From assembly GCA_036675505.1 (NCBI GenBank), contig JAKFEW010000030.1, positions 8,985 through 72,984 of the forward strand: 64,000 nt of DNA, read 5' to 3'. The translations under genes and the position numbers were made by a program. Under the pieces are notes generated by a model. That model did no database searches. It was not told where the DNA came from and saw only the letters and a program-made list of their open reading frames with translations. Shown piece after piece: positions 40,440 to 50,081 of this stretch; positions within the stretch are counted from its first letter, which is position 1; the number at the start of each line of letters is the position of its first letter. The DNA comes from JAKFEW01 sp036675505 (lineage in GTDB: Bacteria; Cyanobacteriota; Sericytochromatia; S15B-MN24; JAQBPE01).

Positions 40440-41015
40440 ATGCGGGCCGGGGTCCTCCGGGCCGCCGCCGCGCTCGCGATCGCGAGCGCCCCGGCCGGCT
40501 GCTGGAACGACCCCGACCCGTTCCCCTATGCGATCGAGAGCCTGGCCGTGCTGCCCGCCGAGATCCGCCCGTACGATCGCCTCGGCGCGCAGATCGCGGG
40601 CGATCAGCTGACGGCGGCGTTGCAGGCCCGAACCTCGTTCCGGGTGGTGCCGGCGCAGAGCGTCGCGCGCATCCTCTCGGAGCCGGGAGGGCGGGCGCTG
40701 TTCGACCGCTTCCGCACCCAGGCGCTGGCGGTCGGCGCGATCACCCCGGATCTGTCGCTCGTGCTCGCCCAGCGCGTGGCCGCAGGCGGCCTGGTCTTCA
40801 CCGCGATCTCGGCTGGCCTGCGTGGCGGCGCCGGCGGCGACGCGGCCGTGGTGATATCGGTCTTCGAAGCCGCCACCGGCTACAAGGTCTGGACCAACAG
40901 CCGGCGCCGGGCCTTCCAGGGCGCGCCCGGCGAGCCCGCGTTCTCCCGCACGGTCGGCGCGATGATCGACGAGATCGTCGACGACATGCCGCGCCCGCGG
41001 GGAGACGAGCCATGA
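40440..41015 (+). CDS. Lipoprotein of unknown function inside the dehydrogenase operon
   Basis: 191 residues, starting two bases after the E2 stop. A lipobox gives Cys21 (APAGC). The mature part reads like a small alpha/beta domain: ESLAVLPAEIRPYDRLGAQ, LTAALQARTSFRVVPAQSVARIL and GYKVWTN, a pattern seen in LpoB/CsgG/GNA1162-type lipoproteins that sense or organise envelope machines. That resemblance is by eye only. Its place between cytoplasmic E2 and E3 genes is unusual for an exported protein. Confidence 0.7.
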   Translation: MRAGVLRAAAALAIASAPAGCWNDPDPFPYAIESLAVLPAEIRPYDRLGAQIAGDQLTAALQARTSFRVVPAQSVARILSEPGGRALFDRFRTQALAVGAITPDLSLVLAQRVAAGGLVFTAISAGLRGGAGGDAAVVISVFEAATGYKVWTNSRRRAFQGAPGEPAFSRTVGAMIDEIVDDMPRPRGDEP

Positions 41016-41031
41016 CGAGAGGAGCTGCGCC

Positions 41032-41772
41032 ATGAAAACCGCCATCCGGGTCGCCATGGCGCTCGCCATCGCCGCCACCGCCGCGTCGGGCTGTTGGTCG
41101 CGCCACCGCGGCGCCTCGTACGTGATGCCCGGCTACGACGAGCAGGGCCTCGTGCGCGTGGCCGTGCTGCCGGTGATCAACCAGAGCGAATGGGCCGTGG
41201 CCGCAGACGCGGTGCAGACCGCGCTCACGAACGTGCTCTCGCGCGAGAAGAAGTACGACGTCGCGCCGCGCTCGCTGGTGACCGGGGCGCTGGGCCGCGG
41301 CGGCGGCGGCTCTACCTGGACGCGCCTGATCGAGGCGATGAACCAGGGCGAGGAGCCGGGCGACCAGCCGCTCGGCCGCATCGCCAAGGACCTCGAGGCC
41401 GACGGCCTGGTGGCCACCACCGTCGTCGCTTTCCACCAGACGGTGGAGGAGAAGCCGGCCACCTCGCCCCAAGGCCAGATCTACTACCGGCACTACCCGG
41501 TCACGGTGATCCGCCTCAAGGCCTTCTTGTGGGGCGCGCGGGCGGGCGCCGTCGTGTGGCGCGACGAACACACCGAGCGCTACTACCACGAGCCGGGCGC
41601 CGAGGGCCGCGGGCAGCCGGCCCGCATCGCCGAAATCGCCGCGCGCGAGCTGCTCGCGCGCCTTCCTGAGAACCGCTGGCGCCCGGTCGCGCCAACCTCC
41701 CCCTCGCCCGTGCCGAGCCCCGTGCTCAGCTTCCGTCCGTTCCCGATGCCGGCCGATCCGGAATCGCGCTGA
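41032..41772 (+). CDS. Second lipoprotein inside the dehydrogenase operon
   Basis: 246 residues with AGGAG before the ATG. Lipobox AASGC gives Cys21. The core VAVLPVINQSEWAVAADAV and LTNVLSREKKYDVAPRSLV has the same two-part pattern as the preceding lipoprotein, so the two may be diverged relatives or partners. The C-terminal part is Pro/Ser-rich (SPSPVPSPV). It is 26 bases upstream of E3. LpoB/CsgG-like organisation of envelope proteins is possible but unproven. Confidence 0.72.
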   Translation: MKTAIRVAMALAIAATAASGCWSRHRGASYVMPGYDEQGLVRVAVLPVINQSEWAVAADAVQTALTNVLSREKKYDVAPRSLVTGALGRGGGGSTWTRLIEAMNQGEEPGDQPLGRIAKDLEADGLVATTVVAFHQTVEEKPATSPQGQIYYRHYPVTVIRLKAFLWGARAGAVVWRDEHTERYYHEPGAEGRGQPARIAEIAARELLARLPENRWRPVAPTSPSPVPSPVLSFRPFPMPADPESR

Positions 41773-41797
41773 TACCGATAGATACAGGAGTAATGAC

Positions 41798-43213
<1,416 letters not shown>

Positions 43214-43221
43214 GCCGTTTA

Positions 43222-43245
43222 CCCTGCCCCGACTACGGGGCGGGG
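43222..43245. terminator. GC-rich hairpin between convergent genes
   Basis: CCCTGCCCCG (43222-43231) pairs with CGGGGCGGGG (43236-43245) around ACTA, with one G-T pair. It separates lpdA from the minus-strand gene ending at 43250. Confidence 0.6.
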
Positions 43246-43249
43246 AACC

Positions 43250-46200
43250 CTAAATACCCAGCTCCTGGACCCAGCGGCGGACCTGGTTGCGGCCGCCCTG
43301 CTTGGCGGCGTACAGCGCCTTGTCGGCCCGTGCGAGCACCGTGTCGACGGTTGCGTCTTCCGGCGTCCAGCCGCAGATGCCGAACGACGCGGTGAGCTGG
43401 CGCAGGGGGGTGCCGTCGGCGTCGGTAAGCGAGACGCCCATCAGGGTCTCGCGCAGGCGCTCGCCGAAGATCACGGCCGCCTCGGGCGAGGTCTCCGGGC
43501 ACAGCACCACGAACTCCTCGCCGCCGAGCCGGGCCACCAGGTCCGTCTCGCGGGCGCAATCGCTCAGCACGCGGCCCACGGCGCGCAGCACCTCGTCGCC
43601 GATCGCGTGGCCGTAGGTGTCGTTGAACTGCTTGAAGTGGTCCACGTCGAGCAGCACGAGCGAGAGCGCGCGCTTGTAGCGCCGCGCCACGCCGAGCTCC
43701 CGGTCCGCGGTCGCCATGAAAGCGCGGCGGTTGCGCAGGCCGGTGAGCACGTCGGTGCCGGCCGAGGCCTCGGCGGCGCGGAACTTGCCGAGCGTGGACT
43801 CGAGCTCTTCGGTGCGGCGCGCGAGCATGTCGAAGAGCATCGCGTTGTCGATCGCCGTCGAGGCGTGGGCGGCGACCGCCATCAGCTGGTCGAGGTCGGC
43901 CAGCGTATAGGTGCGCAGCGCGGCCTGGCTGTCGACGTAGATGACGCCCAGCCGCCGCCCCTTGCAGGCGAGCGGCACGCACATGACGGTCTTGAGGTTC
44001 AGCGCCACCACGGACCGCGCCGTCGCGAGCGCCTCGGGGCCCATGCCGTCGAGGATCGCCACCGGCTCGCCGTCGCCATACACGCGCGAGCAGATCGACA
44101 TCGAGAAGCGCTGGTCCTGGATCACGCGGCCGTGGCGATCGCGCGCGCCGTGCACGAGCAGGTCGTCGTAGCGGCCGTTGGTGCGCAGCAGCACGAAGGC
44201 GCGATCCGCGCTCGTGAGCTCGAGGGTCACCTCCAGCACGGCGGCCACGACGGCGTCGAGGTCCAGCGAGCCGTTGATGTCGCGCGAGAGATCGTTGAGC
44301 TTTTGCAGCTGGGCGCTCTTCGCGATCCACTCGCGGATCAACAGGCCGTAGTGCGCCGTGATGCTCTGGAGATCCGTGCTCACGCGGCCGAGCCGCTCGA
44401 CCATCGCCTGGTTGGTCTCGGCCGAGAGGCCCAGCGCCGCGCTGCCCGCGGCCTGCCGTTTCAGCACCCCTGCGAGCGCCGGCAGGCCTTCCGCCACGGC
44501 CAGGTCTTCGTCCGCCAGCTCGCGCAGCATCCCACGCACGAGCCGTTGGGCGTCGGCGATCGCCGTGACCGAGCCCGCCGCCAACGGCGCACAGCGCGCC
44601 ATGCCGTCGAGGGCCTGGGCGCGCAGCAGCGGGGCGCCCACCTCGTCGGCGAGCACCTGCATGGCCTGGAAACAGGCCGCAGCCTCGGGATCGCCCTGCA
44701 TGAGCCCGGCCTCGCCGAGCACCCACTGCGACAACGCCGCGAGGCGACGCGCGCCGAGGCTGCCCGCGATCGAGGCCGCCTGCTCGGCGCGGCGGCGGGC
44801 CTCATCCGGCTCCTTGGCCCGCAGCGCCGTCAGCGCCCGCACCCAGGCGGCCTTGGCCAGCGTGCCCTTGGCGCCGTGCGCCGTCGCGCCGTCGATCGCG
44901 CGCTCCGCGAAGTCGCGCGCGAGGTCGATCTGGCCCTTCTCCACGTAGATCTCGGCGAGCAGGCACTCGTTCGCCACCGCGGCGTCGCCATGGTCGTGGC
45001 CACGCATCTGGAACTGGGCTTCCTGCGCCGCGGCGAGCGCGCGGTCCGGGCGGCCGAGGCCGAGCCAGGCGCCGGCCAGGAACGGCACGGCCAGGCCGAG
45101 GATGTACGAGGGCGCCGCCATCACGGCCTCGGTGGCCGCCGGCATGCGGCCGAGCGCGGCGGCGAAGCGCCCGAGCTGGACCTCGAGCCACGCCATCACA
45201 GCCAGGCCCGCGGCGCGGGCGACGTCGTGGCCGAGCCGCTCCGCGTCCTCCACGGCGCGGCGCACGAGCTCGAGCGCGCGGTCGAGCTCGCCGAGCTCGA
45301 GCCGCGCGAGGGCGTGGTTGAGCAGGCCGATCGTGTGGTCGTCGGCGACGCCCAACTCGTTCATCAGGGCGACGTAGCGCTCCGAAACTTCGGCGGCTTC
45401 GCGCCAGCGCCCCGCCTGCAAGTAGAGGTCGGCGAGCAGGGACATCGAGTAGCCGCGGCCGTACTTGTCGCCGATGCGGCCCTGCCTGGCGATCGCCTCC
45501 GTGAGATCCTCGTAGCCCGCCTCGCGCAGCTGCGGGCGGTGCGCGGCGCGCAGGTGCCCGCGCAGGGCCAGCGCCCGCGCGTGGGCCTGCGGCGCGGCCT
45601 CCGGCGGGTGGCCGAGCGCCCGGTCCAGGATCGCGAGCGCGCGGTCGGCCGACCCCGCGAAGGCGTGCAGCCGCGCCAGGTTGCTCTGCGCCCGCACGGC
45701 CGAAGCCAGGGCGCCTGCGGCCGTCGCCACCTCGATCGCGCGATCGTGCGCCTCGACGGAGCGCTGGCGCGCCTCGCCGCCCGGCTGCAGCTGGAGGAAC
45801 ATCGCGCGCGAAACCAGCATCTCGGCGAGCGCGACCGGGTCGTCGGCGCCCTCGGCGAGCGAGATGGCCTGCTCGAACAGCGGCGCGGCTTCATCCAGGC
45901 GGTGGCGCCGCATGCGCGCGCGCGCGGCGCGGTGCGCCACGGCGGCGCGGATCGCGCGGGTGGCGTGATCGTCGGACAGCCGCTCGATCCGTGCGAGCGC
46001 TCCGTCGATCAGCGCGTCGCCCTCCTCGAGCGCCTGCAGGTCCTGGCAGCGGGCGCCGGCCTCAAGGCCCCAACGCAACGCCGCGAGGTCGTCGCCGCCG
46101 GCGAACCGGTGCCTGGCCACGCGCATGGCGAGCTCGAGCGGAGCCGGCTCGCCAACCGGAACGCCGGCCTCGAGCCAGGTGGCGATCGCCGCGTGCCAGC

Positions 46201-48094
46201 TCGCCGACGTCGCCGGGTCGAGGGCGTCGATGATCAGCTCGGCGAGCAGCGCCGAGGCGAGGCGGGCGCCAGCCGGCGCGAGCTCGATGATGCCGAGGCG
46301 CAGCAGCGTCTCGACGGCGGCGTAGAAGGCCTCATCGTCGATGCCGAGCACGGCGGCGGCCAGGCCGGCCTCGACCGGCCCGTCGACCACCGCCGCGAGG
46401 GCCGCGAGGTGACCGGCTTCGGCGGACAGACCCGTCATGCGGGACGCGAGCAGGCCGCGCGCCCGGTCGGGCAGGGCCGCCGGCGACAACGCGTGGGGCA
46501 GCGTCCAGCCGGCGGCGGCCGGTCGGATCGTGCCAGCCGCGACGAGATGCCGCAGCGCCTCGCGCGCGACGCCCGGGCAGCCCGCGGCGTACCCATGCAG
46601 CTGCTCGGCGAGCCCGGCCGGCGGTTCGCCGAGGCCGAAGAGCTCTTGCAGCCACGCGCCGAACCCCTCGGCGTTCAGGCCTTCGAGCGGCAGGGTGGTC
46701 CAGCCGGCCTCTTCCGGCAAGGCCTCGGGCCGCATCGCGGCCAGCACCGCCACCGCGGCCCCGCCCTGGCGTTGGGTGGCGCGCACGAGGTAAGCGAGCG
46801 CAGCCTTGCTCGGCTCGTCCGCATGCTGCCAGTCATCGAGCAACAACGCCAGGCCGTGTGGGCCGGCGGCGCGGCCCAGCAGCGTGGCGATCGCCTCCTG
46901 GATCAGCGCCTGCTCACGTTCGGGCTCGCGGGGCCCTTCGGCGGGCCCCACCCCGCCGATCAGCGCGCCGAGCGCCGGGTCGATCAGCCAGAGCGCCTCG
47001 CCCAGCGGCGCGAGGTCCGTCGCGCCGGCCTGGCGGGCGAGCGGAACGGCGGCGCGGAGGATCGCGCGGAAAGGCCCGTAGGGGGCCGGACGCGCCGGGC
47101 AGACGGCGCTCAGCACGGGCACCTCGGCGAGCTGGGCCTGGTGGCGGAAGGCGGCCAGCAGCCGGCTCTTGCCCATCCCGGGCTCGCCGGTCACGGCATG
47201 GGCGGTGGCCTCGCCCGCGGTGAGCGCGGCGAGCGCGATCTCGAGGCGCTCGAGCACCGCCTTGCGGCCCGCGAGCGGTCCCTCGGGCAGGTAGGGCTCG
47301 GCCGCGGCCGCGACCTCCTCGCCGAGCGCGGCCAGCACCTCGCCCATGCCGGCCGGACGGTCCGCCGGCGACTTGGCCAGCATGCGCATGACCAGGGCTT
47401 CGAGGCTCGCCGGCACGTCGGGCGAGCGATCGCCGACGCGCGGCGGGGCCTGGTGGGCGATCGCCCGCATCAACATCGCCGGCGCCGGGGCCGCGAAGGG
47501 CGGCGCGCCGGTGAGCAAGGCGTAGGCCAGGGCGCCGAGCGCGTACACGTCGGCCCGGCGGTCGACCCGCTCGCCGCCGATCGTCTCGGGCGCCCGGAAG
47601 GGCGTGCCGCCGGCGCCGCCCGCGCCCGCCGCCTGGCCTTCGGGCACCATGCGGCTCCAGCTCGTGATCACCGGTTGGTTCGCCGCGTCGATGCGCACCC
47701 CCTCGGGGCGCAGGTCGCCGTGGACCCAACCGCGGCGGTGGATGGCGTCGAGGGCGCCCGCGAGCGCCCGCATGATCGTCGCCACCCGGTTGGCCGGCAG
47801 GCGCGGCGAGGCCCCCAGCGTCGGCCCGGCGACCCAGGCCGAGGTGACGTAGGGCCGGCCGTCCTCGAGGCGGCCGTAGTCGCAGACCGCCGCCACGCCG
47901 GCGTGGCCCAGCCCGGCGAGCGCGCGGAAAGCGCCGCCGAAGCGCACGCGGTCCGCGTCGGCCTCGGGCACGACGCGCAGCACGGCCTCGCCCCCCTCCG
48001 CCCCATCCGTGACACGGTAGGCGGGCGCCATACCTTCACGCAAGACGGCTCGCACGGTATAGCGCTGGGAGGGCAGAGCGACGATCTCGGTCAC
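43250..48094 (-). CDS. Pseudokinase-ATPase-TPR-GAF-GGDEF signalling protein
   Basis: 1614 residues from a GTG with GAGGTGG upstream. Order: Ser/Thr-kinase-like domain (about 10-270), AAA/STAND-type ATPase (about 280-540; Walker A GEPGMGKS, Walker B LALLLDDWQ), a long helical TPR-like region (about 640-1180), GAF (about 1270-1430) and diguanylate cyclase (1448-1614, GGEEF and a product-inhibition site RETD five residues earlier). The kinase is degraded: the Gly-rich loop is lost, VAIK Lys is R40, HRDLKPEN is HGDLRPEG, and DFG is SWS (145-147), while D127 and the APE remain. Cyanobacterial HstK proteins share kinase-ATPase-GAF but end in a histidine kinase. Output is probably cyclic di-GMP. No lipoprotein or membrane signal. 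Confidence 0.9.
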   Translation of the reverse strand: MTEIVALPSQRYTVRAVLREGMAPAYRVTDGAEGGEAVLRVVPEADADRVRFGGAFRALAGLGHAGVAAVCDYGRLEDGRPYVTSAWVAGPTLGASPRLPANRVATIMRALAGALDAIHRRGWVHGDLRPEGVRIDAANQPVITSWSRMVPEGQAAGAGGAGGTPFRAPETIGGERVDRRADVYALGALAYALLTGAPPFAAPAPAMLMRAIAHQAPPRVGDRSPDVPASLEALVMRMLAKSPADRPAGMGEVLAALGEEVAAAAEPYLPEGPLAGRKAVLERLEIALAALTAGEATAHAVTGEPGMGKSRLLAAFRHQAQLAEVPVLSAVCPARPAPYGPFRAILRAAVPLARQAGATDLAPLGEALWLIDPALGALIGGVGPAEGPREPEREQALIQEAIATLLGRAAGPHGLALLLDDWQHADEPSKAALAYLVRATQRQGGAAVAVLAAMRPEALPEEAGWTTLPLEGLNAEGFGAWLQELFGLGEPPAGLAEQLHGYAAGCPGVAREALRHLVAAGTIRPAAAGWTLPHALSPAALPDRARGLLASRMTGLSAEAGHLAALAAVVDGPVEAGLAAAVLGIDDEAFYAAVETLLRLGIIELAPAGARLASALLAELIIDALDPATSASWHAAIATWLEAGVPVGEPAPLELAMRVARHRFAGGDDLAALRWGLEAGARCQDLQALEEGDALIDGALARIERLSDDHATRAIRAAVAHRAARARMRRHRLDEAAPLFEQAISLAEGADDPVALAEMLVSRAMFLQLQPGGEARQRSVEAHDRAIEVATAAGALASAVRAQSNLARLHAFAGSADRALAILDRALGHPPEAAPQAHARALALRGHLRAAHRPQLREAGYEDLTEAIARQGRIGDKYGRGYSMSLLADLYLQAGRWREAAEVSERYVALMNELGVADDHTIGLLNHALARLELGELDRALELVRRAVEDAERLGHDVARAAGLAVMAWLEVQLGRFAAALGRMPAATEAVMAAPSYILGLAVPFLAGAWLGLGRPDRALAAAQEAQFQMRGHDHGDAAVANECLLAEIYVEKGQIDLARDFAERAIDGATAHGAKGTLAKAAWVRALTALRAKEPDEARRRAEQAASIAGSLGARRLAALSQWVLGEAGLMQGDPEAAACFQAMQVLADEVGAPLLRAQALDGMARCAPLAAGSVTAIADAQRLVRGMLRELADEDLAVAEGLPALAGVLKRQAAGSAALGLSAETNQAMVERLGRVSTDLQSITAHYGLLIREWIAKSAQLQKLNDLSRDINGSLDLDAVVAAVLEVTLELTSADRAFVLLRTNGRYDDLLVHGARDRHGRVIQDQRFSMSICSRVYGDGEPVAILDGMGPEALATARSVVALNLKTVMCVPLACKGRRLGVIYVDSQAALRTYTLADLDQLMAVAAHASTAIDNAMLFDMLARRTEELESTLGKFRAAEASAGTDVLTGLRNRRAFMATADRELGVARRYKRALSLVLLDVDHFKQFNDTYGHAIGDEVLRAVGRVLSDCARETDLVARLGGEEFVVLCPETSPEAAVIFGERLRETLMGVSLTDADGTPLRQLTASFGICGWTPEDATVDTVLARADKALYAAKQGGRNQVRRWVQELGI

Positions 48095-48123
48095 GGACCA
48101 CCTCGGAAGGAGCGACGCTGCCC

Positions 48124-48129
48124 TATATA
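48124..48129 (-). promoter_or_regulatory. -10-like element of the giant GGDEF gene
   Basis: Minus-strand TATATA preceded and followed by GGG, about 30 bases before the GTG. Same GGG-TATATA form as before the gene at 18447. Confidence 0.35.
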
Positions 48130-48191
48130 CCCGCTTACCCGCCTATCACCGCCTGTCGCCCGTCCGGGCGGCCGAGGGCCGGCCCGGGTGC

Positions 48192-48197
48192 TATCAT
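48192..48197 (+). promoter_or_regulatory. -10-like hexamer of lipB
   Basis: TATCAT followed by nine bases and the ATG at 48207, leaving little or no leader. AAAGG lies in between but too close to the start to serve as a good ribosome site. Confidence 0.35.
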
Positions 48198-48206
48198 GGA
48201 AAGGCC

Positions 48207-48881
48207 ATGGAAACCGCACGACCGCTCGAAATCCGCTGGCTGGGTCGCCAGCCCTACCAGGAATCCTGGGATCTCCAGCATGAGCTGGTGGCCGCGATCG
48301 CCGCGGGCGATGCGCCGGACACGCTCCTGCTGGTCGAGCACGATCCGGTCATCACGCTGGGCCGGCGCCGCGGGGCGGCCGAAAACGTCTTCGATGCCGG
48401 CGGCCTGCCGGTGGTCGAGACCGAGCGCGGCGGCGACGTGACCTACCACGGCCCCGGCCAGCTGGTCGGTTACCCGCTGCTCGCCCTGGGCGAGGGCGAG
48501 CGCGACCTCCATGCGTACCTGCGGAAGCTCGAGGGCGTGCTGATCGCGGTATTGGTCGCCCGCGGCCTGGCTGCGGGCAGGCTCGCGGGGCAGACCGGCG
48601 TGTGGGTACAAGACCGGAAGCTGGCGTCCGTCGGCGTGGCGGTACGTCGCTGGGTGACGTATCACGGCTTCGCCCTCAACGTTTCGACGGACCTGGCGCC
48701 GTTCCGCCGCATGAACCCGTGTGGGCTGCCCGCTTCGGTGATGGCGTCGATGAACGATCTGATGCCGGGCGGCGCGCCCGCGGTAGAAGCGATCGCCCGC
48801 GACGTGGCGAGCCGGTTCTCGGCCGAATTCGGCCGGAAGGAACTTCCGAACGCCGCATCGCTCGGCATTCCTCAAGGGTGA
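48207..48881 (+). CDS. lipB: Octanoyl-[acyl carrier protein]:protein N-octanoyltransferase
   Basis: 224 residues. Transfers octanoate from acyl carrier protein to lipoyl domains such as that of the E2 at 39107. Family blocks: HDPVITLGRR, the RGGDVTYHGPGQLVGYP motif, the lysine of RKLASVGVAVRRW and the catalytic cysteine in MNPCGL. Length is normal. It lies 5 kb from the E3 gene and adjacent to a HEAT-repeat gene that starts one base after its stop. With lipA it completes the de novo lipoylation route. Confidence 0.94.
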   Translation: METARPLEIRWLGRQPYQESWDLQHELVAAIAAGDAPDTLLLVEHDPVITLGRRRGAAENVFDAGGLPVVETERGGDVTYHGPGQLVGYPLLALGEGERDLHAYLRKLEGVLIAVLVARGLAAGRLAGQTGVWVQDRKLASVGVAVRRWVTYHGFALNVSTDLAPFRRMNPCGLPASVMASMNDLMPGGAPAVEAIARDVASRFSAEFGRKELPNAASLGIPQG

Positions 48882-50006
48882 ATGATGGTCTATCAACCCG
48901 GCTCCGAGCCTGAACTGACTCCCGTCCCGGCCGGCGCCTCCGCATCCCGGGCGGAGGCGGTTGTGCCGGCGGTCCAGCAGCACCCCTGGGCCGACGCGCT
49001 CAATGCCGCCGCCGAGGCGCGCGACGAGGACCGCTTCCTCTCGGTGGTCCAGATCATCCTGCAGGAACCTGACGACGCGGTGGTCCGCTTGCTCGCCCCC
49101 TACCTCCCGCGGCCCGGCGGCATCGGGCGCGTGGCGGCCCACGGCCTGCTCATGCTCGGCATGCCCGCGCTCGAGGCCCTGATCAGCGCGCTCGATCGCG
49201 GTGAGGCGCGTGCGCGCGTGCACGCGGCCTGGGCGCTCGGCTCGCTGAGGCACCCCGAGGCCAGCGAGGCGCTGATGCGCGTGCTCGAGGACCCCGCCAC
49301 CGAGCCCGCCCTGGCCGACGCCTGCCTCGACTCGCTCGCCGAGATCGCCGACCGCGGCTCCATGAAGCGCCTGGTGGCCTTGTTGCAGGATCCGAGCCAC
49401 GCCGCGCGACGCCCCCGCGTCTGCCGGGCGCTGGGCTTCATCGGCGACCAGGGCGCGATCCCGAAGATCGCGCCGCTGCTCGCGAACCCCAAGGCCGAGG
49501 TGCGGCTACGGGCGGCCGAAGCGCTGGTGCGCCTGCTCGATCGCCGCGGCTGGCCCGTGCTCTTCGAAGTCTTGCGCGGCGACGCCGCCCCCGGCGACGA
49601 CGCGGCCGCCGCGCTGCGCGCCCTCGGCGACCTCTCGAGCGCCGCCCCGCTGCTGCTCGGCGAGGGCGACAACGGTTACGAGCTGCGCCGCGACGCCGCC
49701 GAAGTGCTCGGCACCCTCGGCGACCCGCGCGCGGTGGGCCCGCTCGCCTCGGCCCTGGCCGATCCCAACCCCTGGGTCCGCGGTGCGGCCGTGTATGCGC
49801 TCGGGCGGCTCGGCGATCGGCGCATGCTGACGCGCATGGCGCGGATGCTCGACGACGCGTCCGACTGGGTGAAGATCTCGGCTGCGCGCGCGCTCGGGCT
49901 GCTCGGCGACCCCGGCGCGAAGAAGCCGCTCGACAAGGCGCTCATCAACCCCAACCGCGAAGTCGCGGCCGCCGTGCAAGACGCGCTCGACGCGCTGGCG
50001 GAGTAG
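48882..50006 (+). CDS. HEAT-repeat protein (PBS lyase-type repeats)
   Basis: 374 residues, starting directly after lipB. An N-terminal tail of about 55 residues is followed by about nine HEAT-like helix pairs of about 31 residues. Typical cores are RVHAAWALGSLRHPEASEAL, RRPRVCRALGFIGDQGAIP, LRRDAAEVLGTLGDPRAV and KISAARALGLLGDPGAKKPL. Such solenoids act as scaffolds or, in phycobilin systems, lyases; there is no phycobiliprotein gene near, so a scaffold role is more likely. No signal peptide. The partner may be encoded in the lipB neighbourhood, but this is only inferred from position. Confidence 0.85.
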   Translation: MMVYQPGSEPELTPVPAGASASRAEAVVPAVQQHPWADALNAAAEARDEDRFLSVVQIILQEPDDAVVRLLAPYLPRPGGIGRVAAHGLLMLGMPALEALISALDRGEARARVHAAWALGSLRHPEASEALMRVLEDPATEPALADACLDSLAEIADRGSMKRLVALLQDPSHAARRPRVCRALGFIGDQGAIPKIAPLLANPKAEVRLRAAEALVRLLDRRGWPVLFEVLRGDAAPGDDAAAALRALGDLSSAAPLLLGEGDNGYELRRDAAEVLGTLGDPRAVGPLASALADPNPWVRGAAVYALGRLGDRRMLTRMARMLDDASDWVKISAARALGLLGDPGAKKPLDKALINPNREVAAAVQDALDALAE

Positions 50007-50039
50007 GGAAGTTGATCACCGACCGTGGCGCGCCGCCGG

Positions 50040-50081
50040 TTATACTGGCCCCATGACCGATTATACTGGCCCCATGACCAT
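50040..50081 (+). repeat. 21-bp tandem duplication of a -10 hexamer plus start codon
   Basis: Two copies (50040-50060, 50061-50081) share TTATACTGGCCCCATGACC. Each carries TATACT, six bases, and an ATG (50053 or 50074) in the same frame, so either start gives the same protein with a seven-residue difference. No ribosome site is present before either. Confidence 0.8.

Noticed and set aside
40440..41772. The two operon lipoproteins as E1 alpha or other dehydrogenase subunits
   Set aside because: Both have lipoprotein signals and lack the thiamine diphosphate motif and any E1 sequence.
43607..48283. Open frame of about 1558 codons on the + strand opposite the giant GGDEF gene
   Set aside because: It is an antisense shadow caused by high GC: it is Arg/Gly/Ala-rich without domain motifs, while the minus strand encodes clear kinase, ATPase, GAF and GGDEF motifs.
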